A stretch of DNA of 11,723 nt from Clostridiales bacterium (GTDB lineage Bacteria; Bacillota; Clostridia; Oscillospirales; Oscillospiraceae), in NCBI GenBank assembly GCA_004555705.1, contig SFHI01000082.1:1-11723 (forward strand), in the 5' to 3' direction. The notes beneath the pieces were generated by a model. It was not told where the DNA came from. It saw only the letters and a program-made list of their open reading frames with translations, and made no database searches. Within the stretch, counting starts at the first letter, position 1. Each line of letters opens with the position of its first letter. Below are positions 1 to 6,792 of this stretch, piece after piece. The position numbers and the translations under genes were made by a program.

Positions 1-484
1 TATGAATATTCTGGAAGAACTCGGCGGCAAGCATTATACCGACAGTGAGAAAATTGCTTATGCTGACTGGAAGAACGAATATTACCGCGAGCTTCTTACC
101 CAGATGTCCCCTGCTGATCTGAGCCAGGAAGTCCGCTCTACGTTAGACGCTCTGCGAGCAAGGGGTCTCAAGCTCGCTGTCGGCTCCTCCTCAAAAAACG
201 CAAAATTCATTCTTCAGCGCATTGGATTGTCTGACTATTTTGATGCTGTCTCCGACGGAACAAATATTTCAAGGTCGAAACCAGATCCCGAGGTATTCCT
301 GAAGGCCGCTGAATACCTCGGTCTGGCACCATCGGATTGTCTGGTGGTGGAAGATGCCGTTTCCGGTGTGGAAGCGGCTCATGCTGGCGGAATGAAAGCT
401 GCTACTGTAGGCGATGCTGCAGGTAGAGGCTGCGGGGACTTTATCTTAAGCCGATTTGCCGATCTCCTAGAATATATCTCTTGA
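1..484 (+). CDS. pgmB: Beta-phosphoglucomutase, HAD superfamily (3' part, runs off the left edge)
   Basis: This is the C-terminal 160 residues of a HAD-superfamily sugar phosphatase or mutase; the best match from memory is beta-phosphoglucomutase, which interconverts beta-glucose 1-phosphate and glucose 6-phosphate in maltose/trehalose breakdown. Visible are part of the cap (residues 1-40), the motif II region GSSS (61-64) followed by KNAKFILQRIGL, the motif III lysine in SKPDPEVFLKAAEYLG (K93), and the motif IV acidic pair in VVEDAVSGVEAA (E117, D118). The N-terminal nucleophile motif DxD is missing only because the gene starts before base 1; the Met at base 2 is internal, about 55-60 residues into a normal family member of about 215-220. 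Base composition is clearly AT-richer than most of the window, hinting at different ancestry. A related HAD phosphatase is the alternative. Confidence 0.82.
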   Translation, partial: MNILEELGGKHYTDSEKIAYADWKNEYYRELLTQMSPADLSQEVRSTLDALRARGLKLAVGSSSKNAKFILQRIGLSDYFDAVSDGTNISRSKPDPEVFLKAAEYLGLAPSDCLVVEDAVSGVEAAHAGGMKAATVGDAAGRGCGDFILSRFADLLEYIS

Positions 485-505
485 ACTCCTTCAAAATAGC
501 CTTAA

Positions 506-679
506 AAAACACTGAAGAATGGTTTTCCATTGGAAGTATCTTCTACCAATGCATGTTTTACTGGTGCTGCTGTAATTGAAGGTATTGTAGCTGAGGAAAG
601 TCTATCTGCAAACTCCCAAGGTAAGGAGAAATTTTTGGTTCAAGATTTTTGGGGGCGCATGGGCGGCACAGGGCAATAA
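506..679 (+). pseudogene. Unrecognised gene remnant, C-terminal-like fragment
   Basis: An open stretch in the same frame as the upstream sugar-phosphate gene follows in-frame stops at 482-484 and 503-505. From a TTG at 530 it would encode about 49 residues including TGAAVIEGIVAEESLSANS and ending KFLVQDFWGRMGGTGQ. The residue pattern (Gly/Ala-rich hydrophobic run, then a polar tail) looks like real coding sequence rather than noise, but there is no ribosome binding site ahead of the TTG. I do not recognise the family. It is most likely the decayed 3' end of a gene. The rest of the 485-883 gap holds only the hairpin at 743-783. Confidence 0.3.
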
Positions 680-742
680 TCCATAGATATACAAGCGATA
701 ATATAATCAGTTACTTGTCACCTTTGAAATCCACATCTCAAC

Positions 743-783
743 AAAAACACCCCCGGCCGAGATAACCATCTCGGCTGGGGGTG
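743..783 (-). terminator. Rho-independent terminator of the rlmD unit
   Basis: Bases 748-763 and 768-783 form a 16-bp stem with one G-T wobble and a four-base AACC loop. Read on the minus strand the stem is followed by five Ts (the A run at 743-747). It lies 100 bp past the minus-strand fragment ending at 884. On the plus strand it could also stop the left-hand gene, but no T run follows there. Confidence 0.75.
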
Positions 784-883
784 TGTAACTGTTTCGCTTG
801 GGAGAGCACATCTGTTGTCCTCCCAGCGCTTTTATTAGTTCCGGCACTGCATTAGAAATGGAACAGTGTGTTGGCAATGGAAT

Positions 884-1231
884 TCAGATCACCCCAAAAT
901 ACTGCAATGCCTCTCGGATTGCATTCTCTTTTTCCGGGGGACAGGTCGGGGCTTGTCTGAAATCTTCCGATTTCGGCAGATTGTAGTTCTTTCCAACTTC
1001 CAACCCACATTTCTTCTTGACCTGAGAAATGTACAGGCTGGAAACCTTCAAACCGGTATGCTCCAACGCATACGCCTTGATCTGGGGATAGGTTGCGCCG
1101 TCCTGAAACTCCGACATGTCCATGTCTTCCAAAGAGAACTCAACCCGAATGTTCTTCGAGTCGATCTCGCCCTTGGAAAGCAAGACAACCGTCTCCACAT
1201 GGGCGCACCGGGGGAACAGGTCGGCGGCCAG
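884..1231 (-). pseudogene. Orphan C-terminal part of an RlmD/RumA-family RNA methyltransferase with extension domain
   Basis: The frame reads LAADLFPRCAHVETVVLLSKG, the hallmark end of the TrmA/RlmD fold, and then about 95 more residues including DMDMSEFQDGATYPQIKAYALEH and ending CPPEKENAIREALQYFGVI. I remember this extension as a common C-terminal tail in Clostridia after the HVETVxLLS motif of RlmD-like and some mobile-element methyltransferases. The SAM-binding and catalytic parts are absent; upstream the frame meets the stop of the zinc-ribbon gene (1268-1270). A pipeline might call a 104-residue protein from the ATG at 1196-1198, but no good ribosome binding site precedes it. It shares a 33-base near-identical stretch with the end of the intact rlmD. 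It could still make a stand-alone small protein. Confidence 0.7.
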
Positions 1232-1267
1232 CTTCGGGAGGGCGCCTCTCCCGTCAGCGGGCGTCCC

Positions 1268-1873
1268 TCAGAGCCCGCCAATGGGGGAACCGCAGTACTC
1301 GCACCGGCCGCCTGCTCCAGAAACGGTGTTATTTGCGCCGCAGCAGGGGCAGGTAACGACCCTGGCCGCTGGGGCAGGCGGAACGGAGCCGGAGAGGAGT
1401 ACAATTTCACCGGTGCTCTCGTTGATGTATGCGTTTTCGAGATAACCCCGGCTGATCAGCTCCTGGAGGTCGGCTTTTACCGTATCATAGGGCTTCCCGG
1501 TTATGGAAGCGATGGAATCCATCCGGCGGACATTTCCGTTGAGGATGGCAAGGTACTGTTTGGCAAGCGCCGCTTCCTTCTTTAACTTCTTTCCGGCTCT
1601 GCACAGGACAAAGCCCCCCGCGGCGGAGAGAAGGATCATTGCCCAATCCTCAAAAGAGAAACCGTCGGTTAAACCGGCAAGGATTCCGACAATCGCAGTG
1701 AGGTAAAACGCTCCGCCGATGATTCCGGCGGCCTTCCCGACGCCCAGAGCCGATTTCTTATCAACGGACAATCTTTTGATCAACAGGTACAGTCCCACGG
1801 GCCAGAAAAAACACAATGTCAGAACAATCGCGGGCCATGCGTACCAACCGCCGGTGTATCTGTTTTCTTTCAT
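1268..1873 (-). CDS. Membrane protein with winged-helix-like region and C-terminal zinc ribbon
   Basis: A 201-residue protein of no family I can name. Residues about 13-33 (WPAIVLTLCFFWPVGLYLLIK) form a TM2-like first membrane helix, 46-68 a second and 78-92 a third. A charged linker leads to a region at 105-160 (QYLAILNGNVRRMDSIASITG and onward) that resembles a small winged helix, with an SRGYLENAYINESTGEIVL wing. The C-terminus has C175-x2-C178 and C191-x2-C194, a zinc ribbon of the CPxCG type. The likely topology puts the helix-turn-helix and ribbon in the cytoplasm. The ATG follows a GGGAGGGT ribosome binding site. The gene starts 55 bp after rlmD on the same strand, so co-transcription is likely. 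A role as a membrane-tethered sensor or regulator is only inference. Confidence 0.75.
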   Translation of the reverse strand: MKENRYTGGWYAWPAIVLTLCFFWPVGLYLLIKRLSVDKKSALGVGKAAGIIGGAFYLTAIVGILAGLTDGFSFEDWAMILLSAAGGFVLCRAGKKLKKEAALAKQYLAILNGNVRRMDSIASITGKPYDTVKADLQELISRGYLENAYINESTGEIVLLSGSVPPAPAARVVTCPCCGANNTVSGAGGRCEYCGSPIGGL

Positions 1874-1928
1874 GCGAAGTACCCTCCCAATCAGGCTTCT
1901 TGCCGCGTTATGCCGATTTGCTGAGCTG

Positions 1929-3275
1929 TTACCGGCTTAAAACCGCGATGGATTCTACATGGGCGCACCGGGGGAAGAGGTCGGCGGCCTGGGCGGACTG
2001 GAGGCGGAAGCCTTTTTCTTTCAGCAGGGCCACGTCCCGGGCCAGGGTGGCGGGGTCGCAGGAGATGTAGACCAGCCGCCTGGGGTTCATCCGGGAGATG
2101 GCCTGGATGGCGTTGGCGCTTAAGCCCTTCCGGGGCGGGTCCACGGTGATGACGTCCGGACGGACGCCCTGCCCTTCCAGCGCAAGCGCCGCCTGGCCCG
2201 CGTCGCCGCAGAAAAATTCCGCGTTTTGGATGCCGTTGCGGGCCGCGTTCTCCCGGGCGTCCTCCACGGCCTGGGGGATCACCTCCACGCCGATGACCTT
2301 CCCGGCGGCGGAGGCCATGGCCAGGGTGATGGTGCCCACCCCGCAGTAGAGGTCCAGCACCGTGTCCGCTTTCGTAATGCCCGCCTGTTCCATGGCCGCC
2401 CGGTAGAGCCGCTGGGCCTGGTAGTGGTTCACCTGGTAGAAGGACCTGGGCGACAGCCGGAAGGTAAGGCCGCAGAGGGTGTCTTGAATGTACCCGGGGC
2501 CGCAGAGGGTGATAAACTCGTCTCCCAGCACCGCATTGCCCTTCTTCGTGTTGACGGACAGCACCAAAGTTGTGAAACCAGAAATCTTCTTCAGCCGCTC
2601 CACCAGAGCCTCGGCCCTGGGGAGCTTGCGCCCGTTCACCACCAGGCACACCAGAATTTCCCCGGACACCGCACCCCGGCGGACGTAGATGTGCCGCAGG
2701 AGCCCGGTGTGGGTGGCTTCGTCGTAGACGCTGACCCGGTATTGGTTTACATAATCCATAACCGCGTCCTTCACCCGGTCGGTTTCCTCCGGCAGAATCC
2801 GGCAGCGCTTATTTTCCACCACGTCATGGGTGCCGGCGCGGAAGAAGCCCGCGTAGGCCCGGCCCTTTTTGCTGGCCACAGGGTACTGGGCCTTGTTCCG
2901 GTAGCCGTGGCAGTCGGGTGCCGCCAGAATGGGCACCTCCTCCAGGTTCTCCCCGGCCAGCCGGTTCAGGCAGCCTTTCACCCGCTCCGCCTTGAGCCTG
3001 GTTTCCTCGGCGTAGTCCATGTGCCAGAAATCGCAGCCCCCGCAGAGCTTGGCGACGGGGCACTCCCGATTCACCCGGTGGGGGGAGCGCTCCAGGATTT
3101 CCACGATCTTCCCGGATGCCCAGGTTTTGCCCACCTTCTCAATGCGCAGCCGCACCCGCTCCCCGGCGATGGCGTTGGGCAGGAATACGGCGCAGCCGTC
3201 CACATGGGCTACCCCCTGGCCCTCGGCAGTGTAGTCCGTCACCAAGGCCTCGTAGATTTCATTCTTTTGCAGCAT
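1929..3275 (-). CDS. rlmD: 23S rRNA (uracil-C5)-methyltransferase RlmD (RumA/RlmCD family)
   Basis: A complete 448-residue enzyme that places a methyl group on uracil C5 in 23S rRNA (U1939; in Gram-positives the RlmCD type also does U747), using S-adenosylmethionine. Domains in order: TRAM RNA-binding domain at about 5-60; a [4Fe-4S] cluster set C72-x5-C78-x2-C81 with C158; an RNA-binding central domain; and a Rossmann methyltransferase with motif I DLYCGVGTITLA (308-319), VDPPRKGL (378-385) and the nucleophile C406 in YISCDPATLARD. It ends at LSR, shortly after the HVE motif. The ATG has a GGAGG site four bases upstream. The 3' end overlaps a 33-bp direct repeat shared with the orphan fragment at 884-1231. 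RlmD versus RlmCD cannot be told from the sequence alone. Confidence 0.93.
   Translation of the reverse strand: MLQKNEIYEALVTDYTAEGQGVAHVDGCAVFLPNAIAGERVRLRIEKVGKTWASGKIVEILERSPHRVNRECPVAKLCGGCDFWHMDYAEETRLKAERVKGCLNRLAGENLEEVPILAAPDCHGYRNKAQYPVASKKGRAYAGFFRAGTHDVVENKRCRILPEETDRVKDAVMDYVNQYRVSVYDEATHTGLLRHIYVRRGAVSGEILVCLVVNGRKLPRAEALVERLKKISGFTTLVLSVNTKKGNAVLGDEFITLCGPGYIQDTLCGLTFRLSPRSFYQVNHYQAQRLYRAAMEQAGITKADTVLDLYCGVGTITLAMASAAGKVIGVEVIPQAVEDARENAARNGIQNAEFFCGDAGQAALALEGQGVRPDVITVDPPRKGLSANAIQAISRMNPRRLVYISCDPATLARDVALLKEKGFRLQSAQAADLFPRCAHVESIAVLSR
1957..1989. repeat. 33-bp direct repeat, partner at 1197-1229
   Basis: Bases 1957-1989 (the AADLFPRCAHV codons of rlmD) and 1197-1229 (the same codons of the orphan fragment) agree at 32 of 33 positions, in the same orientation and the same codon register. 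The two copies bracket the zinc-ribbon gene. The outer flanks of the two copies differ. Confidence 0.8.
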
Positions 3276-3323
3276 AAAGCCTCCAATAAGCAGTTAACAG
3301 TGGATGCGCATCAGGATCAGTTC

Positions 3324-3563
3324 GGCAAATTGGTGTTTGAACGGCTTCGCCTCAAAGTTTCCTGTCATTGCGAACCAGTGCGCACACTGGTGTGGCAATC
3401 CCCCGGTTGAATGGGATCAGGTAACGATTACCACCAATAATCGTAGGCGGACTCACTTTCCCGGGATTTTTTCGGTACATTTCCCTTCTAACCGGGGGAT
3501 TGCCACGCCAGTGTGCGCACTGGCTCGCAATGACAGCGTTTATTCTACAAACAACAATTTGTC
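3324..3563 (+). mobile_element. MITE-like composite: D arms around an A element (A1 core 3363-3535)
   Basis: The 313-bp gap between rlmD and the aminotransferase is filled by this repeat. The inner A element (3363-3535, 173 bp) has 46-bp terminal inverted repeats at 3363-3408 and 3490-3535, starting TGTCATTGCG and running to CCCCCGGTT. Each arm contains the palindrome CCAGTG-CGCA-CACTGG inside an ATTGC/GCAAT outer stem. Outside it lie D arms: GGCAAATTGGTGTTTGA at 3324-3340 and an inverted, slightly diverged match at 3548-3563. No open reading frame is present, so it is non-autonomous. Copies are at 6793-6965 (inverted) and 11567 onward. Confidence 0.85.
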
Positions 3564-3588
3564 ACCCCGATGGGTTCGCTCTGTCCAC

Positions 3589-4785
3589 TCAAACAAGTCC
3601 CTCGGCGCGGCATTCGTCCATCAGCTCCCGGAAGAGGGGCAGGGAGCGCCGAATTTTCTCGTAGGGGATACAGTAGCACAGCCGGAAGTAGCTGGCGCAG
3701 CCGAAGTCCCCGCCGGGGACCACCAAGAGGTCTTTCTTCTTAGCCCGCTCGGAGAAGGCAGCAGCGTCGCCGCCGGGGGCCTCTACGAAGATGTAGAAGG
3801 CGCCGTCTGGCTTGGCGCAGCGGTAGCCCATGTCCTTCAGGCTCTCATAGAGCAAGGTTCTGGCCCGGTCATAGCTTTGAAGGTCCGGCTTCAGCCCGGA
3901 GCAGCGCACGAGCACCCGCTGCCAGATGCTGGGGGCGCAGATGTGGCCGGAGGCCCGAGCCGCGCCGGTGACCGTCCAGTACAGCTGCTCCCCATCGGCG
4001 GCCCGCCGGGGGACGTAGACATAGCCCAGCCGCTCCCCGGGGATGGACAGGCATTTGGAGTAGGAGTAGCACACCACGGTATCAGCGTAGATGCAGGGGA
4101 TGAAGGGCACCTCCACCCCGTAGGCCAGCTCCCGGTAGGGCTCGTCGGAGATGATGTAGATGGGGTGGCCGTACTCTTTTTCCTTCCGCTCCAGAAGGGA
4201 AGCCAGCTCCGTCAGGGTTTTCCGGGTGTAGACCACGCCGCTGGGGTTATTGGGGGAGTTGAGGATCAGGGCCTGGGTGTGGGGGGTCAGCATGGCCTCC
4301 ACCGCGTCCAGCCTGATCTGGAAATCCGGGATGTCCGGGGGCACCAGCCGGAACCGGAGGCCGGAGCACTCGGTGAAGGGCTTGTACTCGGTGAAATAGG
4401 GGGCGATGGCCAGCACCTCGCCCTCCGGAACGGCCAGGGCCCGCAGCACCGCGATGAGGGCGGGGGCCGCGCCGCAGGTGAGGAAGATTTCCTCCGGCCG
4501 GGCGTCCGCGCCGAACCGCTCATTCAAATCCCGGGCCACGGCGGCCCGGGCCTCGTAGTCGCCTATGTTGGAGGTGTAGCCGTGGACGGCCAGGCTTTCT
4601 TCCTGGTTCAGGATGTCGTGGATGGCCCGGTTCACCTCCGGCGGCGCAGGGAGGGAGGGGTTTCCCAGAGAATAGTCAAACACATTCTCCGCCCCCACCA
4701 CCTGGGCCCGCTGGCGGCCGAACTCAAACAGCTCCCGGATACAGTTCCGGCGGACACCAAGCTGATAACAGGTTTCGTTATACAT
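3589..4785 (-). CDS. PLP-dependent aminotransferase, class I/II
   Basis: A 398-residue fold-type I aminotransferase that moves an amino group between an amino acid and a 2-oxo acid using pyridoxal phosphate. Visible are the N-terminal DYSLGNPSLPAPPEV (37-51), the cofactor region NSPNNPSG (176-183), D214 in ISDEPYRELAYG, the Schiff-base lysine K244 in YSYSKCLSIPGERLGY, and the carboxylate-binding R368 in YFRLCYC. The substrate cannot be read from the sequence; it resembles the aspartate aminotransferase-like group Ib. The frame is open to 4839, but those 18 extra codons are repeat B DNA. The ATG at 4783-4785 has a GGAGGTG site seven bases away and is the real start. The gene stands alone, with repeats on both sides. 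Confidence 0.9.
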   Translation of the reverse strand: MYNETCYQLGVRRNCIRELFEFGRQRAQVVGAENVFDYSLGNPSLPAPPEVNRAIHDILNQEESLAVHGYTSNIGDYEARAAVARDLNERFGADARPEEIFLTCGAAPALIAVLRALAVPEGEVLAIAPYFTEYKPFTECSGLRFRLVPPDIPDFQIRLDAVEAMLTPHTQALILNSPNNPSGVVYTRKTLTELASLLERKEKEYGHPIYIISDEPYRELAYGVEVPFIPCIYADTVVCYSYSKCLSIPGERLGYVYVPRRAADGEQLYWTVTGAARASGHICAPSIWQRVLVRCSGLKPDLQSYDRARTLLYESLKDMGYRCAKPDGAFYIFVEAPGGDAAAFSERAKKKDLLVVPGGDFGCASYFRLCYCIPYEKIRRSLPLFRELMDECRAEGLV

Positions 4786-4808
4786 AATAATACACCTCCG
4801 GCAAGAAT

Positions 4809-4916
4809 CAATTGACAATTGACAATTGAAAATTGACAATTATTGTGTCCCGATATTTTTCATTTCATCCCGAAGGGATTCCTTAATTGTCAATTGTTAA
4901 TTGTCAATTGTCAATG
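4809..4916. mobile_element. Repeat B1: compact MITE-like element with AATTGAC heptamer termini
   Basis: Tandem heptamers AATTGAC (7-bp period) at 4809-4840 face their inverse (AATTGTC units) at 4885-4916. The core contains TTGTGTCCCGAT and the small hairpin ATCCCGAAGGGAT, which recurs in B2 and B3. At 108 bp this is the shortest, apparently uninterrupted copy. It begins only 24 bp upstream of the aminotransferase start, so it probably lies in that gene's promoter region; its TTGACA-like units could supply a -35 box, but I see no convincing partner -10. Confidence 0.8.
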
Positions 4917-4920
4917 CCAG

Positions 4921-5070
4921 TCAAGAGTTGAAACGCAGAAATCACGCTGTCATTCCGAGCCAGTGCGCACACTGGCGTGGGAATCCCCCGGTTAGAGGGG
5001 AAAGCAATGACACCATTTTTTCTATTGCTTACCACATTTTCTGCCGTTTTTTGCCTGTTTCAACTCTTGA
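4921..5070. mobile_element. Repeat F: 14-bp inverted repeats enclosing a solo A arm
   Basis: TCAAGAGTTGAAAC at 4921-4934 is perfectly inverted at 5057-5070. Inside, 4948-5012 is a shrunken A element: one complete arm (CCAGTGCGCACACTGG palindrome, then CCCCCGGTTAGAGGGG) followed directly by the opposite tip GCAATGACA. The outer stem of this arm reads ATTCC/GGAAT rather than ATTGC/GCAAT, a paired change. Downstream, 5086-5110 resembles the right D arm of the 3548-3575 region. The 4786-5126 gap contains no gene. Confidence 0.7.
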
Positions 5071-5126
5071 TTCGCATTGTCAATTCTAAACAACAATTTG
5101 CAAACCCGATACAGGCGGGAGAATTG

Positions 5127-5819
5127 TCAATTAACCTCGTACAGCGGTTTGACCGGGTCAAAGCACTGGGGGCGGTAGGTGACGGAGCCGATGGCCTTGC
5201 CGGAGATGCCGTACTTGGGATTGTACCCAAAGAGGTTTACATAATGCTCCAGATCGTCCTTTTCGTTCTCCATCTCCCTTGCCACGGCCAGGGTCGCGAT
5301 GACGTCGTCCACCGCCCGGTGGGAGTTCACCACCTGGCCCGACAGGCCGTAGCGGTCGATGGCGTCCTTCAGCCGGTGGGGGTAGCTGTGGCGGTCCCGG
5401 TAGACGGTGAGCAGGTCCAGCTTGTCCTTCCCCTTCAGAATGGCGGGGTCCCCGTGGCGCAGGAGCATATAATACAGGAAGCTCAGGTCAAAGTGGGCGT
5501 TGTAGGCCAGCAGCAGGGTATTCCCGGCAATCAGCTCGGCGATGTCCCGGCAGACCCGGGTTTTGGGCAGGCCCCGCTCCCGGATGTCCTGGTCGGTGAT
5601 GCCGGTGAGGGACACGATCTGGGGCGGGACGAACATCCCCGGCGACAGCGTCACCAGCTCGTCGTATTCCCGCACCACCTTGGGCCCCTCCGGGGATTGC
5701 TCCACCGCCACGGCGGCAAATTCGATGATCTCGTCCCGCTGGAAGGTCAGCCCGGTGGTCTCCGTGTCAAAGAGCACCAGCCGGTCATACCGTCGGAACA
5801 GACTCTGCAGCTCGGCCAT
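5127..5819 (-). CDS. DnaQ-family 3'-5' exonuclease (DEDDh)
   Basis: A 230-residue protein of the proofreading exonuclease superfamily (DnaQ/epsilon, RNase T-like). It has Exo I D18-x-E20 in LFDTETTGL, Exo II D111 in YNAHFDLSFL, and Exo III H167-x4-D172 in HRAVDD, so all metal ligands and the general-base histidine are present. These enzymes remove nucleotides from 3' ends with two metal ions. The tail (CFDPVKPLYEVN) is not family-typical. The TGA stop lies inside an AATTGAC heptamer, so the repeat supplies the last codons. It is a stand-alone exonuclease rather than the PolC insertion. The start ATG has a weak GAGAGA site. A DNA-repair or trimming role is inferred from the family. Confidence 0.87.
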   Translation of the reverse strand: MAELQSLFRRYDRLVLFDTETTGLTFQRDEIIEFAAVAVEQSPEGPKVVREYDELVTLSPGMFVPPQIVSLTGITDQDIRERGLPKTRVCRDIAELIAGNTLLLAYNAHFDLSFLYYMLLRHGDPAILKGKDKLDLLTVYRDRHSYPHRLKDAIDRYGLSGQVVNSHRAVDDVIATLAVAREMENEKDDLEHYVNLFGYNPKYGISGKAIGSVTYRPQCFDPVKPLYEVN

Positions 5820-5860
5820 TTCTATCTCTCGCTTTCTGTGGGTGATTTGTCATAAATCGC

Positions 5861-5887
5861 GGCGAATTGGTGTTTGCGGCTTCGCCG
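5861..5887 (+). repeat. Solo D arm with CGGCTTCGCC tail
   Basis: AATTGGTGTTTG followed by CGGCTTCGCC closely matches the D arm region at 3329-3351, where the same hairpin-forming tail follows. It lies directly against the left end of repeat B2, upstream of the exonuclease gene. Confidence 0.55.
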
Positions 5888-6166
5888 AATTGACAATTGA
5901 CAATTGACAGTTGACAATTATTGTGTCATAAACGGGACGATTTTTGAAATAAAGCATCTTATTTTGGGCCAAAATATTATATTTGCTTATGAGGTTAACT
6001 CAGCAGTCTGCCCTATTGTTGTTTGTAAATTTTGAAACAACCACTGTAGGGAGGGGGCATTCGATAACTTCAAGTTCCATTTTTCCGGTTTGCTGAGTTA
6101 GGTCGACAAGCATTTTAAATTTCATCCCGAAGGGATTCCTTAATTGTCAATTGTCAATTGTCAATT
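5888..6166. mobile_element. Repeat B2: B element expanded by an internal inverted-repeat segment
   Basis: AATTGAC heptamers at 5888-5920 and inverted heptamers ending at 6166 match repeat B1, as do the inner TTATTGTGTC (left) and TTCATCCCGAAGGGATTCCTT (right). Between them lie about 170 extra AT-rich bases with a perfect 10-bp inverted repeat, TAACTCAGCA at 5996-6005 and TGCTGAGTTA at 6091-6100, extended by weaker matches. The simplest reading is a second element inserted into B. The 5820-6188 gap has no gene. Confidence 0.7.
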
Positions 6167-6188
6167 CCCTCTCTGACAGATGGGTGCG

Positions 6189-6746
6189 CTACCGCAGGCG
6201 TCTGGCCCGGGCGAATTTGCTCTGGGGCTCTTCTTCCAGGCCGTATTTTTCGGCGAATTCCCGGGCGAAGGCGGCCAGGGCCTGGTCGGGGCCGTGCTTC
6301 AGCTCCAGCTCCGCTTCCAGCAGGGGCGCTTCCTCCCGCTGCCCCGCGAGAATCCCCCGGTCCAGGGCCAGCTCCGCCTGTCCGCCGGGGATGGTCAGGA
6401 GCCTGCTCAGCCGGGTGAACCGGGCGGAGCAGATTTCCGCCAGCCCCTCCGCCTCCGGCACCGGGGCGCCCTGGGCCTTCAGGGCCGCGAGCCCCGCCTC
6501 CACCGTGGGGGCCACGGTTTCCCACTCCCCCCGGCTGCCGTCGGGCAGGTTCGTTTTCAGCGTCACCACGCTGACCCTGTTTTCCAGCCGGCGCCGCAGG
6601 GTCTTTTTCCCGGCGCCCAGGGCCCGGTCCGGGGTGTCATAGTAGGCGGTCTCCATTTTCGTCTCGGCCAGGGGGCCGTATTCCTCACAAAGCTCCGCGT
6701 ACTGACGCTCCGTCAGCCGGAACTTGTATTCCAATTCTCTGCCCAT
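6189..6746 (-). CDS. CYTH-domain protein (triphosphate tunnel metalloenzyme family)
   Basis: A 185-residue CYTH protein. It opens with the diagnostic E4-x-E6-x-K8 motif (MGRELEYKF), followed by TAYYDTPDRAL, a basic KKTLRRRLENR strand and VVTLKTNLPDGSRGEWE. It continues with LALDRGIL and EAPLLEAELELKHG, the acidic strand that coordinates metal, and ends in a helix. The family folds into an eight-stranded tunnel that binds triphosphates (inorganic triphosphatase, thiamine triphosphatase or class IV adenylate cyclase). Length fits a single-domain bacterial triphosphatase; substrate is not readable. A TTG at 6758 would add four residues, but the ATG at 6744-6746 has a GGAGGG site four bases upstream and is preferred. 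Confidence 0.85.
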   Translation of the reverse strand: MGRELEYKFRLTERQYAELCEEYGPLAETKMETAYYDTPDRALGAGKKTLRRRLENRVSVVTLKTNLPDGSRGEWETVAPTVEAGLAALKAQGAPVPEAEGLAEICSARFTRLSRLLTIPGGQAELALDRGILAGQREEAPLLEAELELKHGPDQALAAFAREFAEKYGLEEEPQSKFARARRLR

Positions 6747-6792
6747 ACAGCCCTCCAAAAAACATTCCCGCGTCAGACCGGAAAATCAATGC

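Noticed and set aside
2226..3410. Long plus-strand open frame of 394 codons opposite rlmD
   Set aside because: It is antisense to a clear RlmD with all motifs; high GC creates open antisense frames, and its protein has no recognisable domain.
3304..4815. Plus-strand open frame of 503 codons opposite the aminotransferase
   Set aside because: Antisense shadow of a well-supported PLP enzyme; it also runs through repeat A1.
4786..4839. Longer aminotransferase start at 4839
   Set aside because: The added 18 codons are mostly repeat B heptamers, and the ATG at 4785 has a well-placed GGAGGTG.
4809..4916. AATTGAC tandem units considered as a CRISPR array
   Set aside because: The unit is 7 bp with no spacers and the units face each other as inverted arms; no cas genes nearby.
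4977..5855. Plus-strand open frame opposite the exonuclease
   Set aside because: Antisense to a gene with intact DEDDh motifs; no ribosome binding site.
5922..6118. AT-rich insert in repeat B2 considered as a small RNA gene
   Set aside because: It has a 10-bp inverted repeat but no terminator-like T run or clear promoter; better explained as an inserted element.
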